Positions 1 to 6,835 of a stretch of 19,761 nt of DNA are shown here, one piece after another. The notes below the pieces were generated by a model. It was not told where the DNA came from. It worked only from the letters and a program-made list of their open reading frames with translations, and searched no databases. The translations under genes and the position numbers were made by a program. This stretch comes from CAZNVB01 sp964651495 (GTDB lineage Bacteria > Acidobacteriota > Aminicenantia > Aminicenantales > UBA8522), in assembly GCA_964651495.1 (NCBI GenBank), contig CAZYWP010000048.1:1-19761 (forward strand). The letters are read 5' to 3'. Numbering within the stretch: the stretch's first letter is position 1; each line of letters begins with the position of its first letter.

Positions 1-85
1 CATGCGAGGAACGAAGTGACGAAGCAATCTCCACCGGACAGGCAGAGATTGCTTCGCTCCCAAAGGTCGCTTGCAACGACAATGT
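1..85. repeat. Palindromic intergenic repeat, REP-like
   Basis: A perfect 12-bp inverted repeat (20-31 pairing with 45-56, core GAAGCAATCT / AGATTGCTTC) encloses a 13-nt loop. Weaker flanking similarity extends out to GCGAGGAACG on the left and TCGCTTGCAACGAC on the right. This pattern resembles dispersed non-coding palindromes found in many copies in some bacterial genomes. Only one copy lies in this window, so the repeat status rests on resemblance rather than on seeing multiple copies. It lies upstream of the promoter at 144 and overlaps no convincing gene. Confidence 0.55.
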
Positions 86-143
86 AACACAAAAAATTGC
101 GTTCACAATAGCATTGGACTATCAACAAATTGAGATACTTTTT

Positions 144-172
144 TTGCCAAAATCGGACCTTTGGGGTACAAT
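144..172 (+). promoter_or_regulatory. Sigma70-type promoter for the 219-500 gene
   Basis: TTGCCA (144-149) and TACAAT (167-172) are separated by exactly 17 bp. Transcription would begin near 179, leaving a leader of about 40 nt before the ATG at 219. An AGGAGG ribosome-binding site (208-213) sits in that leader. Confidence 0.6.
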
Positions 173-218
173 CCCCCGCGGAGCTTCAGGGGCAAAGCCC
201 TTGATTCAGGAGGACGGC

Positions 219-500
219 ATGAGCAAGAGAGTTTTGGCCGCTGGAGCGGCGCTTCTTCTAATGCTGAACATCCTATCTGCGGCTCAGACCCGACGGTCCG
301 GCATCGGACTCATCCTCTTCGAGCCCTCGGGCCTGACAGGGAAAGCCTGGTTGAGCCGGTCCACGGCCGTGGACGGAGCGGCCGGCTGGTCGCCGGAGAA
401 AGAGAATTATCTCCATCTCAGTGCCGATTTCCTTTTTTTTAATTTCTCGCATCTCAAGCTGTTTGGAGCCGTTAGCCTCCGGTATCTCTTCGGACAATAA
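219..500 (+). CDS. Small secreted beta-barrel-like protein, apparently shortened
   Basis: The 93-aa product starts at the ATG behind AGGAGG (208-213); an in-frame ATG at 114 lies upstream of the promoter and is rejected. Residues 1-22 form a signal peptide (basic MSKR, hydrophobic stretch, SAAQ). The rest has alternating hydrophobic/polar beta-strand-like segments: GIGLILFEPSGLTGKAWLS, a middle strand pair, and a C-terminal strand ending in LRYLFGQ. The opening 'GIG-EPSGLTGK-W' pattern resembles small outer-membrane beta-barrel proteins of roughly 150 residues. Here the middle strands seem missing, so the N-terminal half runs straight into a terminal strand. About 70 residues after cleavage would be too few for a closed 8-strand barrel unless it oligomerises. 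Function unknown. It has its own promoter, and the next promoter begins 6 bp after its stop. Confidence 0.65.
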   Translation: MSKRVLAAGAALLLMLNILSAAQTRRSGIGLILFEPSGLTGKAWLSRSTAVDGAAGWSPEKENYLHLSADFLFFNFSHLKLFGAVSLRYLFGQ

Positions 501-505
501 AAGTA

Positions 506-534
506 TTGCCCGCAGCGCCGGTTTCTGGTATAGT
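506..534 (+). promoter_or_regulatory. Sigma70-type extended -10 promoter for the lipoprotein gene
   Basis: TTGCCC (506-511) and TATAGT (529-534) have a 17-bp spacer, with TGG just before the -10 matching an extended -10 element. It starts 6 bp after the preceding stop codon, so the lipoprotein gene is likely an independent unit with a leader of about 55 nt. Confidence 0.65.
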
Positions 535-594
535 CGAGCTCACCGATAGGCAAGTATCGTGTTTGGATTTTAAAGATCTAAAGGAGGACATCCA

Positions 595-1584
595 ATGAAA
601 AAGACTTCCCTCATCGTCCTGGCCGTTCTTTTTACCTCACTCAGCATCGCGTCCTGCGCCAAGCAGCCGGCCGCGCCCATGGCAGGCTCGGCCAAGGCGG
701 AAGACCTGCTCTCTCTTCTTCCCAAAGAAGCCCGGGGGGTGATCGTCATCGACATCCATCGTCTGATGCAGACGGCGGCAGTCAGCAAGAGCATCCAGGA
801 AGGGGAAAATTCCCAGAAGTACCAGAAGTTCGTCCAGGACACGGGCATCGACCCGCAGAAAGACGTCTACTTTGCTGTGGCCGCCATGATGGGCGACATC
901 GGCCAGAAAGCCCAAGATGGAGCGGCGCTCGTCAACTTGAAGTATGATAAAGAAAAGCTCCTGGCCCTGCTCCGGCAGGAGCGAGGCGAGCTGACCCAGG
1001 CTGATTACAACGGGTTCATGATCTATCAGGCTTCTCCGGAAGAAGGCCAAAAACCCATGGCCGGCGCGTTCCTGGACGAATCCAACATCCTTCTCGGGTC
1101 GGAGCCGGCAGTCAAGCAGGTCATCGACATCTACCAGAAAAAAGCGGACAACATCTGGAAGAGCGAGGAGCTCCCCGCCCTTCTCAAAGGGATGGACACA
1201 TCCTCGATGGTCTGGGGAGCCTTCATAGTGCCGGCGAAAGCAGCCGAGCAGGCCGCCACGCAAAACCCGATGCTGGCGGCTTTTTCCGACATCAGGTCCA
1301 TTCTCATCGCCTTCGATTCCAAGGACAACGCTTTCGCGGCCGAGATCAAAGCCATGTGCCCGAATGCCGATAAGAACAAACAAATGGCCGAAGCCCTCAT
1401 CGGGTTCAAAGGTCTCGGCGGCGCCGCGGTATCGGCCAAAGAGCCGCAGCTGGGCGAGGTGTTGAACAAAATCGAAATCACCTCGGCGGCCGACCATGTC
1501 AAGATTTCCGCGGTCATCCCGGAAGCTCTGATCCAGAGCCTCAGTCAGAAGATCAAGGTTCAGAAGAACGAGGAGAAGAATTAA
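595..1584 (+). CDS. Exported lipoprotein of unknown function
   Basis: The 329-aa product has a lipoprotein signal peptide: basic MKK, a hydrophobic core, and the lipobox SIASC with the lipidated Cys at about residue 21. The Ser/Ala/Pro linker after the Cys is typical. Residues from about 35 onward form a soluble alpha/beta protein opening with LLPKEARGVIVIDIHRLM, followed by repeated strand-helix units; this recalls the loosely defined DUF3352-like layout but I cannot assign it firmly. There are no catalytic motifs or membrane segments beyond the signal. The start is fixed by AAGGAGG at 581-587, 7 nt before ATG. Its stop overlaps the stop of the convergent ABC permease gene within a shared TTAA (1581-1584). 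Likely role: envelope lipoprotein, function unknown. Confidence 0.85.
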   Translation: MKKTSLIVLAVLFTSLSIASCAKQPAAPMAGSAKAEDLLSLLPKEARGVIVIDIHRLMQTAAVSKSIQEGENSQKYQKFVQDTGIDPQKDVYFAVAAMMGDIGQKAQDGAALVNLKYDKEKLLALLRQERGELTQADYNGFMIYQASPEEGQKPMAGAFLDESNILLGSEPAVKQVIDIYQKKADNIWKSEELPALLKGMDTSSMVWGAFIVPAKAAEQAATQNPMLAAFSDIRSILIAFDSKDNAFAAEIKAMCPNADKNKQMAEALIGFKGLGGAAVSAKEPQLGEVLNKIEITSAADHVKISAVIPEALIQSLSQKIKVQKNEEKN

Positions 1585-2393
1585 TCCTCGAAGATATATT
1601 CTTTTTTTGTGAACAGCAGGCAGGCCAGGGCGAGAAACCCGGCCGTTATCAGGAAGAGCATAAGGAGGGCGATACCCGGCCGGGTGGCATCCAGGCGGAA
1701 GGTCAGGAAAGAGAACCGTCCGGAGGACGCGCCGGGCAGAAAAGACTTCAGGTAATGGGCGATGGCGAACCGCTGCGTCGAGCCGGGAAAATACTGGACC
1801 ACGTTCTCCCAGCCGAAACAGAAGAGCAGCCCGAAGAAAATCGACCTCTTAAGAAAGCTCCCGAAAAAGGCGAATAAGGCCGTGTAGGCCATAATCCCCA
1901 GGCTCAAAACACCCGCGAATCTCAAGAGAACAAGGTACAGGGAGACGTCCGCAAGGCGGTCAAGGTTGAGGATAGTGAAGGAAAACAGCAGCCCCAGGGC
2001 GACCATCCCGATGGTTAAGAGCGTATAGGCCAGGTACTTTCCCAGGACCACGGCCGCTTTGGGCACGGGGCGGGTAATGAGATAGGGCAGAGTCCGGCCC
2101 TCCACTTCTTCCGAGCAGATCGAAGTACCGAAAAACAAGGCCAGGACAAGGATGATCAGCTGCAGATAAAATACCATGATGATGTTGCTGAACATGTAGG
2201 CGCCCTCGAACGACCTTTGTTCCGAAAAAAGCTGGTTGAACTTGAGCACCAAGGAAACGGCCACCGGCAGGAAGCTCAGGGCAAAGAAGACCCGCGTCCG
2301 GCGGGCTCTCCGGCTTAGAGCAAAAAAGACGGCAAAGACCCGGCCCGCCGCCGCGAGGGGTTCACGCCATCCGGCCTGAGTGCGCAAGGTCAT
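1581..2393 (-). CDS. ABC-2 type transporter permease
   Basis: The 270-aa membrane protein has about six hydrophobic segments (roughly residues 35-52, 70-92, 118-140, 155-178, 184-200 and 240-262). Between the second and third is the cytoplasmic motif EEVEGRTLPYLITRP-P followed by V-LGKYLA, diagnostic of ABC-2 permeases, where an acidic/glycine loop precedes the coupling region. It begins one base after the stop of the ATPase gene at 2395-3321, so the two are translationally coupled and presumably form one transporter. It is the last gene of the four-gene ABC cluster. Substrate cannot be read from sequence; such pairs export drugs, lipids or polysaccharides, or act in Na+ extrusion or gliding systems. 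The stop codon overlaps that of the convergent lipoprotein gene. Confidence 0.88.
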   Translation of the reverse strand: MTLRTQAGWREPLAAAGRVFAVFFALSRRARRTRVFFALSFLPVAVSLVLKFNQLFSEQRSFEGAYMFSNIIMVFYLQLIILVLALFFGTSICSEEVEGRTLPYLITRPVPKAAVVLGKYLAYTLLTIGMVALGLLFSFTILNLDRLADVSLYLVLLRFAGVLSLGIMAYTALFAFFGSFLKRSIFFGLLFCFGWENVVQYFPGSTQRFAIAHYLKSFLPGASSGRFSFLTFRLDATRPGIALLMLFLITAGFLALACLLFTKKEYIFED

Positions 2394-2394
2394 T

Positions 2395-3321
2395 TCATTT
2401 GCCTACCAAATAGTCAAACACGGCCTGGAGATTGTCGTCGGGTGAGGTGATTTCCTCGACCGCGAACCGGCTTTCGACAAGAAGGGACATCAGCCGGCTG
2501 AAGAACCGCTCCCGGTTGTTCGTTTCGACCAGGACCGAGCGCCCGTCCGCCCCGAAGTGGAGTTTTAATACATGCTCATCGCCGAGGACAAGGGAGGCCA
2601 AGCGGCGCGGCTCGTCGCACTTGATCGAGACCATATGTGGATGGGTCTCGATCAGGTCGCGGATGTAATGGATATCGCCCTTGGCGAAAACCTTGCCCTG
2701 GTGGATGAGGATGATCATCCTGGTCAGCGCCTCGATTTCGGGCAAGACATGGCTGGAAACGATGATGGTTTTCCCCTCCTGTTTATAATCCTTGATCAGC
2801 CGGATAAGCTTACGCTTGCCCAGCGGGTCGAGCCCGCTCAAGGGCTCGTCCAGGATGATGAGCTCCGGGTCGTGGCCGATCGCCTGGGCGAATTTCAACC
2901 TCTGGCGCATCCCCCGGCTGTAGGCCCGAATCAGGCGGTCCTTGTCCCCGAGCAAATCGACGGTTTCAAGCGCGCGCTCCCCCCGAGCCCGAGTTTCCTC
3001 GGCAGAAAACCCGTGCAGCCTGAGGAGGCTGGTCAGGAATTCCCAGCCGGTCATTTCCTCGTAAAACGCATCCTGCTCGGGACAGAACCCGACCCGGGAA
3101 TACAAGCGGTAGTTGTTCATCACCTTTTGGCCAAAGACGGTGACCGAGCCGATACTGGGCTTGAGCTGTCCGGTGATGAGTTTGAGAAAGGTCGATTTTC
3201 CGGCTCCGTTGGGGCCAAGAAGACCGACGATTCCGGGCTCGACCTGGAGGCTGACGTCGCTCAGGCCGAGAACGCTTCCATACCACTTGGAGAGCCTGGC
3301 TGTCTCGATGACGGCCGTCAT
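2395..3321 (-). CDS. ABC transporter ATP-binding protein
   Basis: The 308-aa product is one nucleotide-binding domain plus a C-terminal extension of about 85 residues. Visible motifs: Walker A GPNGAGKST (36-44), Q-loop glutamine in CPEQD (about 83), signature YSRGMRQRL (134-142), Walker B LIILDEP (154-160), D-loop SGLD and switch histidine H191 in SSHVLPEIE. The C-terminal part (about 225-308) matches the accessory domain common in ATPases paired with ABC-2 permeases. The ATG overlaps the upstream permease stop by ATGA (3318-3321), and the downstream permease begins one base after its own stop. It hydrolyses ATP to power one of the two permeases; substrate unknown. All catalytic residues are intact. 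Confidence 0.92.
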   Translation of the reverse strand: MTAVIETARLSKWYGSVLGLSDVSLQVEPGIVGLLGPNGAGKSTFLKLITGQLKPSIGSVTVFGQKVMNNYRLYSRVGFCPEQDAFYEEMTGWEFLTSLLRLHGFSAEETRARGERALETVDLLGDKDRLIRAYSRGMRQRLKFAQAIGHDPELIILDEPLSGLDPLGKRKLIRLIKDYKQEGKTIIVSSHVLPEIEALTRMIILIHQGKVFAKGDIHYIRDLIETHPHMVSIKCDEPRRLASLVLGDEHVLKLHFGADGRSVLVETNNRERFFSRLMSLLVESRFAVEEITSPDDNLQAVFDYLVGK

Positions 3322-4190
3322 TTGACGACCTCCACGCCGCGGACTTTCCTGTTCAGGACGAGCGAGGCGATCAGGCAGACGGCCAGCAGGATGAGGAGCG
3401 ACCAGAACCAGGGGACCGAGTACGCCGGCTTCTGCTTGAAGAGCACTGCCCCGACCTGCTGGAGGTTGGCCTTCAATGACATAAGGGCAAACGCAGGCTT
3501 TTTGAAAGTCTCGTAAAAAAAGCCGTGCAGGATATCGGAGAATAAATATACGGCAAAGATCATGATGGCGACATACCGCCTGTTCTTGCTCAGCGCGGAG
3601 AGAAGAAGGGCATACAGGCAGAAGAATGCCGTCACCAGCCCGGAGTAGGCCGCGATTGAAAGTGGTAGCCAGGGGTAACTGGAGAGAAAGCGGAAGCTGC
3701 CCGAAAAAAGCACCTTGAAAACGATAAAAAGGAATCCCGGCACGAGCGTCAGAGTGAGCAAAAAGGCCACGAGGACGGAGGCCTTGCCCACGAGATAATC
3801 CCGCTTGCTCAGCGGCCGGGAAAAATAAAGCTGCAGGGAGTTGTAACGGAGGTCGTCCGAGATCAGGCCGGCGCCCCCGACCACCAGCAGCATGACCATC
3901 ATAAAGAGCAGGAAATCGGAAGTGAAGTAGGTCTTGAAATAGGCCGGGTTGACCTCGAGAATCCGCTGGTTCCCTTGGATCATATAACGGAAGTCCTCGA
4001 TCCTCTCACTGATATAGACCCCCACCAGGAAGGCCAGCGCCGGGATAAAGGCGCCGAAATAAAGAAACCGAAAATACTTCTTCTTGAGGGCCAGCTTGAT
4101 GCCGAGCCGGGTGATCGGCCACCAGGGCCGCTTCCTGGCCAGCAGCCGGCCGTCCCAATGGGCATAGCCTTTTTCCCTGATGGTCATCAA
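3318..4190 (-). CDS. ABC-2 type transporter permease
   Basis: The 290-aa product starts with a basic cytoplasmic segment (residues 1-38, ending KLALKKKYFR) and has about six membrane segments, near 42-60, 92-110, 130-155, 170-195, 203-222 and 260-282. The loop ISDDLRYNSLQLYFSRPLS followed by KRDYLVGKA is the coupling-loop motif of ABC-2 permeases. Both ends overlap neighbours by 4 nt (ATGA at 3318-3321 and 4187-4190), so it is coupled to the ATPases on either side. It most likely pairs with the upstream ATPase (4187-5098), or all four proteins form one heteromeric exporter. The sequence differs enough from the other permease (270 aa) that recent duplication is unlikely. Confidence 0.88.
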   Translation of the reverse strand: MMTIREKGYAHWDGRLLARKRPWWPITRLGIKLALKKKYFRFLYFGAFIPALAFLVGVYISERIEDFRYMIQGNQRILEVNPAYFKTYFTSDFLLFMMVMLLVVGGAGLISDDLRYNSLQLYFSRPLSKRDYLVGKASVLVAFLLTLTLVPGFLFIVFKVLFSGSFRFLSSYPWLPLSIAAYSGLVTAFFCLYALLLSALSKNRRYVAIMIFAVYLFSDILHGFFYETFKKPAFALMSLKANLQQVGAVLFKQKPAYSVPWFWSLLILLAVCLIASLVLNRKVRGVEVVK

Positions 4191-5098
4191 TCGACTCCCA
4201 CGGCCTTGGCGAACAGATCTTCGAGCGATGTCTGGCTGCGGACGAAATGCCGGACCTGGACGCCAGTCTCCTCGGCCGCCCGGAAGAGGTCAAGAATTTC
4301 CCGCTCCGCCGGCATGTATACCTTGATGATCTTGTCCTCGGTTTCTTCCACCCGGCAGCCCAGCCGCTCAAGCCAATCCTTATAGGCCTTCTCATCTCCT
4401 TTGATCTTCAGCTCAAAGAGCCGGAAGTGGATCTCCTTGAGCGCGCTGATCCGGCCCTGGGCGGCCAGCCGTCCCTTGTTCAGGATGACCACCTCCGAGC
4501 AGACAGCCTCGATATCCGAAAGGATATGGGAGGAGATCAAAACCTGAATATCTTTTGTGGAAGAGATATCCTTGATGAGCTCGAGGACTTCTTTCCTGCC
4601 CTGCGGGTCCAGGTTGCTTGTGGGCTCGTCGAGGAAAAGCAGCCTGGGGTCGTGGACAATGGCCTGGGCCAGTTTGAGCCGCTGTTTCATCCCGGCCGAG
4701 TAGGTTTCGAGCATCCGGTAACGCGATTCGCCCAGCCCGACATAAAACAGGACGTCATGGGCCCTTTTAATCGACTCCTGGCGCGGCATCCCGGAGAGTT
4801 CGCCAAAATGAGCGGTGAACGTTACGGCATCCATGCCCGGAATGAGGCAGTCATCTTCCGGCATGTAGCCGACATAACGGCGAATCTCGGTTTGCTCCTG
4901 CCGGATATCGTAGCCGAGAACCCGGCCCTCCCCTTTCTGGGGGGGCAGGAAGCCGAGGAGGATACGGAGCAACGTGCTCTTGCCTGCCCCGTTCGGACCG
5001 AGAAGTCCGACGGCGCCATCGGCCAGGCTGATTGACACCCCTTCCAGAGCCCGGACCCGGCCGTAGCTGAAGTGGATGTCCTTAACCTCGATGATCAT
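4187..5098 (-). CDS. ABC transporter ATP-binding protein, first gene of the ABC cluster
   Basis: The 303-aa ATPase has Walker A GPNGAGKST (34-42), signature YSAGMKQRL (133-141), Walker B LLFLDEP (153-159), D-loop SNLD and switch histidine H191 (SSHILSDIE). At the Q-loop position the sequence is YMPEDD, a Glu where Gln is usual; this substitution occurs in other exporter ATPases and need not abolish activity. A C-terminal accessory region of about 85 residues follows. The ATG has only a weak upstream GAAGAG. A perfect 7-bp hairpin (5112-5131) lies 13 nt upstream. The stop overlaps the next permease start. It follows the phosphoglycerate mutase gene by 110 bp in the same direction, so it could be read from the upstream operon or from an unidentified local promoter. 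Confidence 0.92.
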   Translation of the reverse strand: MIIEVKDIHFSYGRVRALEGVSISLADGAVGLLGPNGAGKSTLLRILLGFLPPQKGEGRVLGYDIRQEQTEIRRYVGYMPEDDCLIPGMDAVTFTAHFGELSGMPRQESIKRAHDVLFYVGLGESRYRMLETYSAGMKQRLKLAQAIVHDPRLLFLDEPTSNLDPQGRKEVLELIKDISSTKDIQVLISSHILSDIEAVCSEVVILNKGRLAAQGRISALKEIHFRLFELKIKGDEKAYKDWLERLGCRVEETEDKIIKVYMPAEREILDLFRAAEETGVQVRHFVRSQTSLEDLFAKAVGVD

Positions 5099-5111
5099 AT
5101 CAGCTCTTCGC

Positions 5112-5131
5112 CTGCCCTAAACGGAGGGCAG
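5112..5131 (-). other. Hairpin in the leader of the ABC cluster
   Basis: CTGCCCT (5112-5118) and AGGGCAG (5125-5131) form a perfect 7-bp stem with a 6-nt loop, ending 13 nt before the ABC ATPase start. No T-run follows on either strand, so it is not a standard intrinsic terminator. It may be a leader structure, an mRNA processing site between the two parts of the operon, or a binding site. The remaining gap (5132-5208) shows no convincing promoter. Confidence 0.4.
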
Positions 5132-5208
5132 CCGCCCGGTTGCTCCCTCATTCTCAATCCCAGTTTCATGTTGTTTCTTATCTATACGCAATTTGCCCGG
5201 CAGGAGTT

Positions 5209-6828
5209 TTATTTCCTCCCGGGTCGACCGGTGAACCGCGTTCCCGCGCCAAAAACCAGGGCATGATAGGCTTTCTCTACCCGGTCCCAGTTCTCCTCCC
5301 GGTCGAGAGACCAGTGCCGGCCCATCACCGTGACGACTTCCCCCAGGCCCAGCCGGGCCGCTTCCTGCTCGACCCTCTCCACGTAGACGGCTCCGCTCTC
5401 AGGTTTTTCCCCCCTCCGGCCAATGAACCCGTGGATGAAAACCCTCTTGAGTTTTTGCTCCTTGGCCATCCGGAGGAGGGCAAAGAGATGCCGGATCGTC
5501 CCATGGGAGCTGTAATGGGAGATGATTCCCAAGAGATGAAGGGCTTTGCCCCTGTCTCTGGCTTGCCTCATGGCCCGGAGGAAAACGGAATTGGCGAAAA
5601 AACCTCCGTCCTCGATGGCGCGGTCGATCCTGACCCGATCGAGAAGGACCCTGCGGCCGGCGCCGAGATGGAGGTGCCCGGCCTCGGAATTGCCGACCGC
5701 CTGCGGAGGCATGCCGACAGCTTCGCCCGAAGCCTTGAGCGCGCTGTGCGGGAATTCCGACCACAGCTTGTCAAAATGCGGCGTCCTGGCTTCCCGGATG
5801 AGGTTTCCGAACGGCTCATCCCGCAGCCCCCAGCCGTCCAGGATAAGGAGGGCGATTTTCTTCCTTGCCGGCATTCTCTCCGGCGGGCCGATGATCAGGC
5901 TTTGGCCGGTCATCTCGGCGGGGGACGCGATCCCGGCCAGCTCAAGAACAGTGGGCGCGACATCGGCCAGCTCTCCTTCTTCCCGGATATCCCGCTTCGT
6001 TCCCGCCGGCGCGGAGAAATCGGCCAGGATGAACGGCACGGGATTCCTGGTATGTCCGGTATTGACGTCGCCTTCCGGATATAGCCACTCCTCAACGGTC
6101 CCGTGGTCCGCGGTGACGACCAGGGTGATGCCCCGCTTGCGGCACTCGGAAACGACCCGTCCCAGCGCCAGGTCCACGGCCTCCACGGCGCGCAGGACTG
6201 CTGCTCTGTCCTCAATATGGCCGACGACATCGACATTGGCCAGGTTGGCCATGACAACCGGATAAGCGGGGTCTTTCAGCCTGGCGATGATTTCTTCGGT
6301 CAGCGCGGCCACGCTCATCTCGGGCGTCCGGGCGTAGGACCCGACGCCTTGAGGCGAAGGGACGACGAACCTCCTTTCGCCGGCAAAGACCTGATCGCTC
6401 TTCCCGTTCAGGAAAAATCCGATGTGGACCGCTTTTTCAGATTCGGATATCTTGGCCACGCGAAGCCTGTTCCGGCAGAGGACCTCGACCAGGGTATTCC
6501 TGATCTTCCCCTCCGGAGGAAAGGCGACTTTGACCGCGAGCGAGGGATCGTAGGTGATCATAGTGACGAAATGCAGACGGAGGTTATCTCTTCTCGGAAA
6601 ATGGCTGAATTTCTTATCCGTCAGAGACTCGGTCAGCTCGATCTCCCGCTCGCCGCGGATATCGTAGAAAATGACGGAATCGCCGCTGCCCAGCCGGCCG
6701 CGAGGCCTTCCGCTGCGGGAGGTTTTGACGATTGGCTCGAGGGCTTCGTCCTTCTGGCCAGAACCATAAGCCTCCCGGATCGCTCCGGCGAGCGAAATCG
6801 ACCTCGCCGGCTGGCGCTTTGTGATCAT
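5209..6828 (-). CDS. gpmI: Cofactor-independent phosphoglycerate mutase, circularly permuted
   Basis: This 539-aa protein carries the iPGM (GpmI) family motifs in swapped order. Residues 11-312 match the usual C-terminal part: GDSVIFYDIRGER (R58, R61), SESEK (K132), NLANVDVVGH (D200, H204), TADHG (D241, H242), NTGHTRNPVP (H259), ending LADVAPTVLELAGI-AEMTGQSLI. Residues 319-529 match the usual N-terminal part: MPARKKIALLILDGWG (D331), GNSEAGH with the catalytic serine S381, H442, R472, R504/R510 and DRVEKAYHAL. The family enzyme interconverts 3- and 2-phosphoglycerate through a phosphoserine intermediate using two metal ions; every expected metal ligand is present. The cut falls in the transferase domain, near residue 230 of a normal enzyme. 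Two substrate loops deviate (HGFIGRRG for HAFLDGRD; ISHYSSHG for LSDGGVHS). It starts 7 nt after the M23 gene. Family certain; normal activity not certain. Confidence 0.9.
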   Translation of the reverse strand: MITKRQPARSISLAGAIREAYGSGQKDEALEPIVKTSRSGRPRGRLGSGDSVIFYDIRGEREIELTESLTDKKFSHFPRRDNLRLHFVTMITYDPSLAVKVAFPPEGKIRNTLVEVLCRNRLRVAKISESEKAVHIGFFLNGKSDQVFAGERRFVVPSPQGVGSYARTPEMSVAALTEEIIARLKDPAYPVVMANLANVDVVGHIEDRAAVLRAVEAVDLALGRVVSECRKRGITLVVTADHGTVEEWLYPEGDVNTGHTRNPVPFILADFSAPAGTKRDIREEGELADVAPTVLELAGIASPAEMTGQSLIIGPPERMPARKKIALLILDGWGLRDEPFGNLIREARTPHFDKLWSEFPHSALKASGEAVGMPPQAVGNSEAGHLHLGAGRRVLLDRVRIDRAIEDGGFFANSVFLRAMRQARDRGKALHLLGIISHYSSHGTIRHLFALLRMAKEQKLKRVFIHGFIGRRGEKPESGAVYVERVEQEAARLGLGEVVTVMGRHWSLDREENWDRVEKAYHALVFGAGTRFTGRPGRK

Positions 6829-6835
6829 CTTTGGG

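Noticed and set aside
114..218. N-terminal extension of the 93-aa protein
   Set aside because: It begins upstream of the predicted promoter and would bury the signal peptide; the ATG at 219 has AGGAGG.
637..1497. 286-codon minus-strand frame opposite the lipoprotein gene
   Set aside because: The plus-strand gene has promoter, SD, signal peptide and lipobox; the opposite frame has none of these.
2572..3516. 314-codon plus-strand frame across an ATPase gene
   Set aside because: Antisense shadow of a well-supported ABC ATPase and permease; no motifs and no start signals.
5140..6084. 314-codon plus-strand frame opposite the mutase
   Set aside because: Antisense composition and no recognisable domain; the minus-strand frame carries all the conserved motifs.
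5209..6828. Reading the mutase as two broken pseudogenes side by side
   Set aside because: The frame is continuous through the junction, all metal ligands are kept, and joining the halves gives one complete enzyme with no duplicated part.
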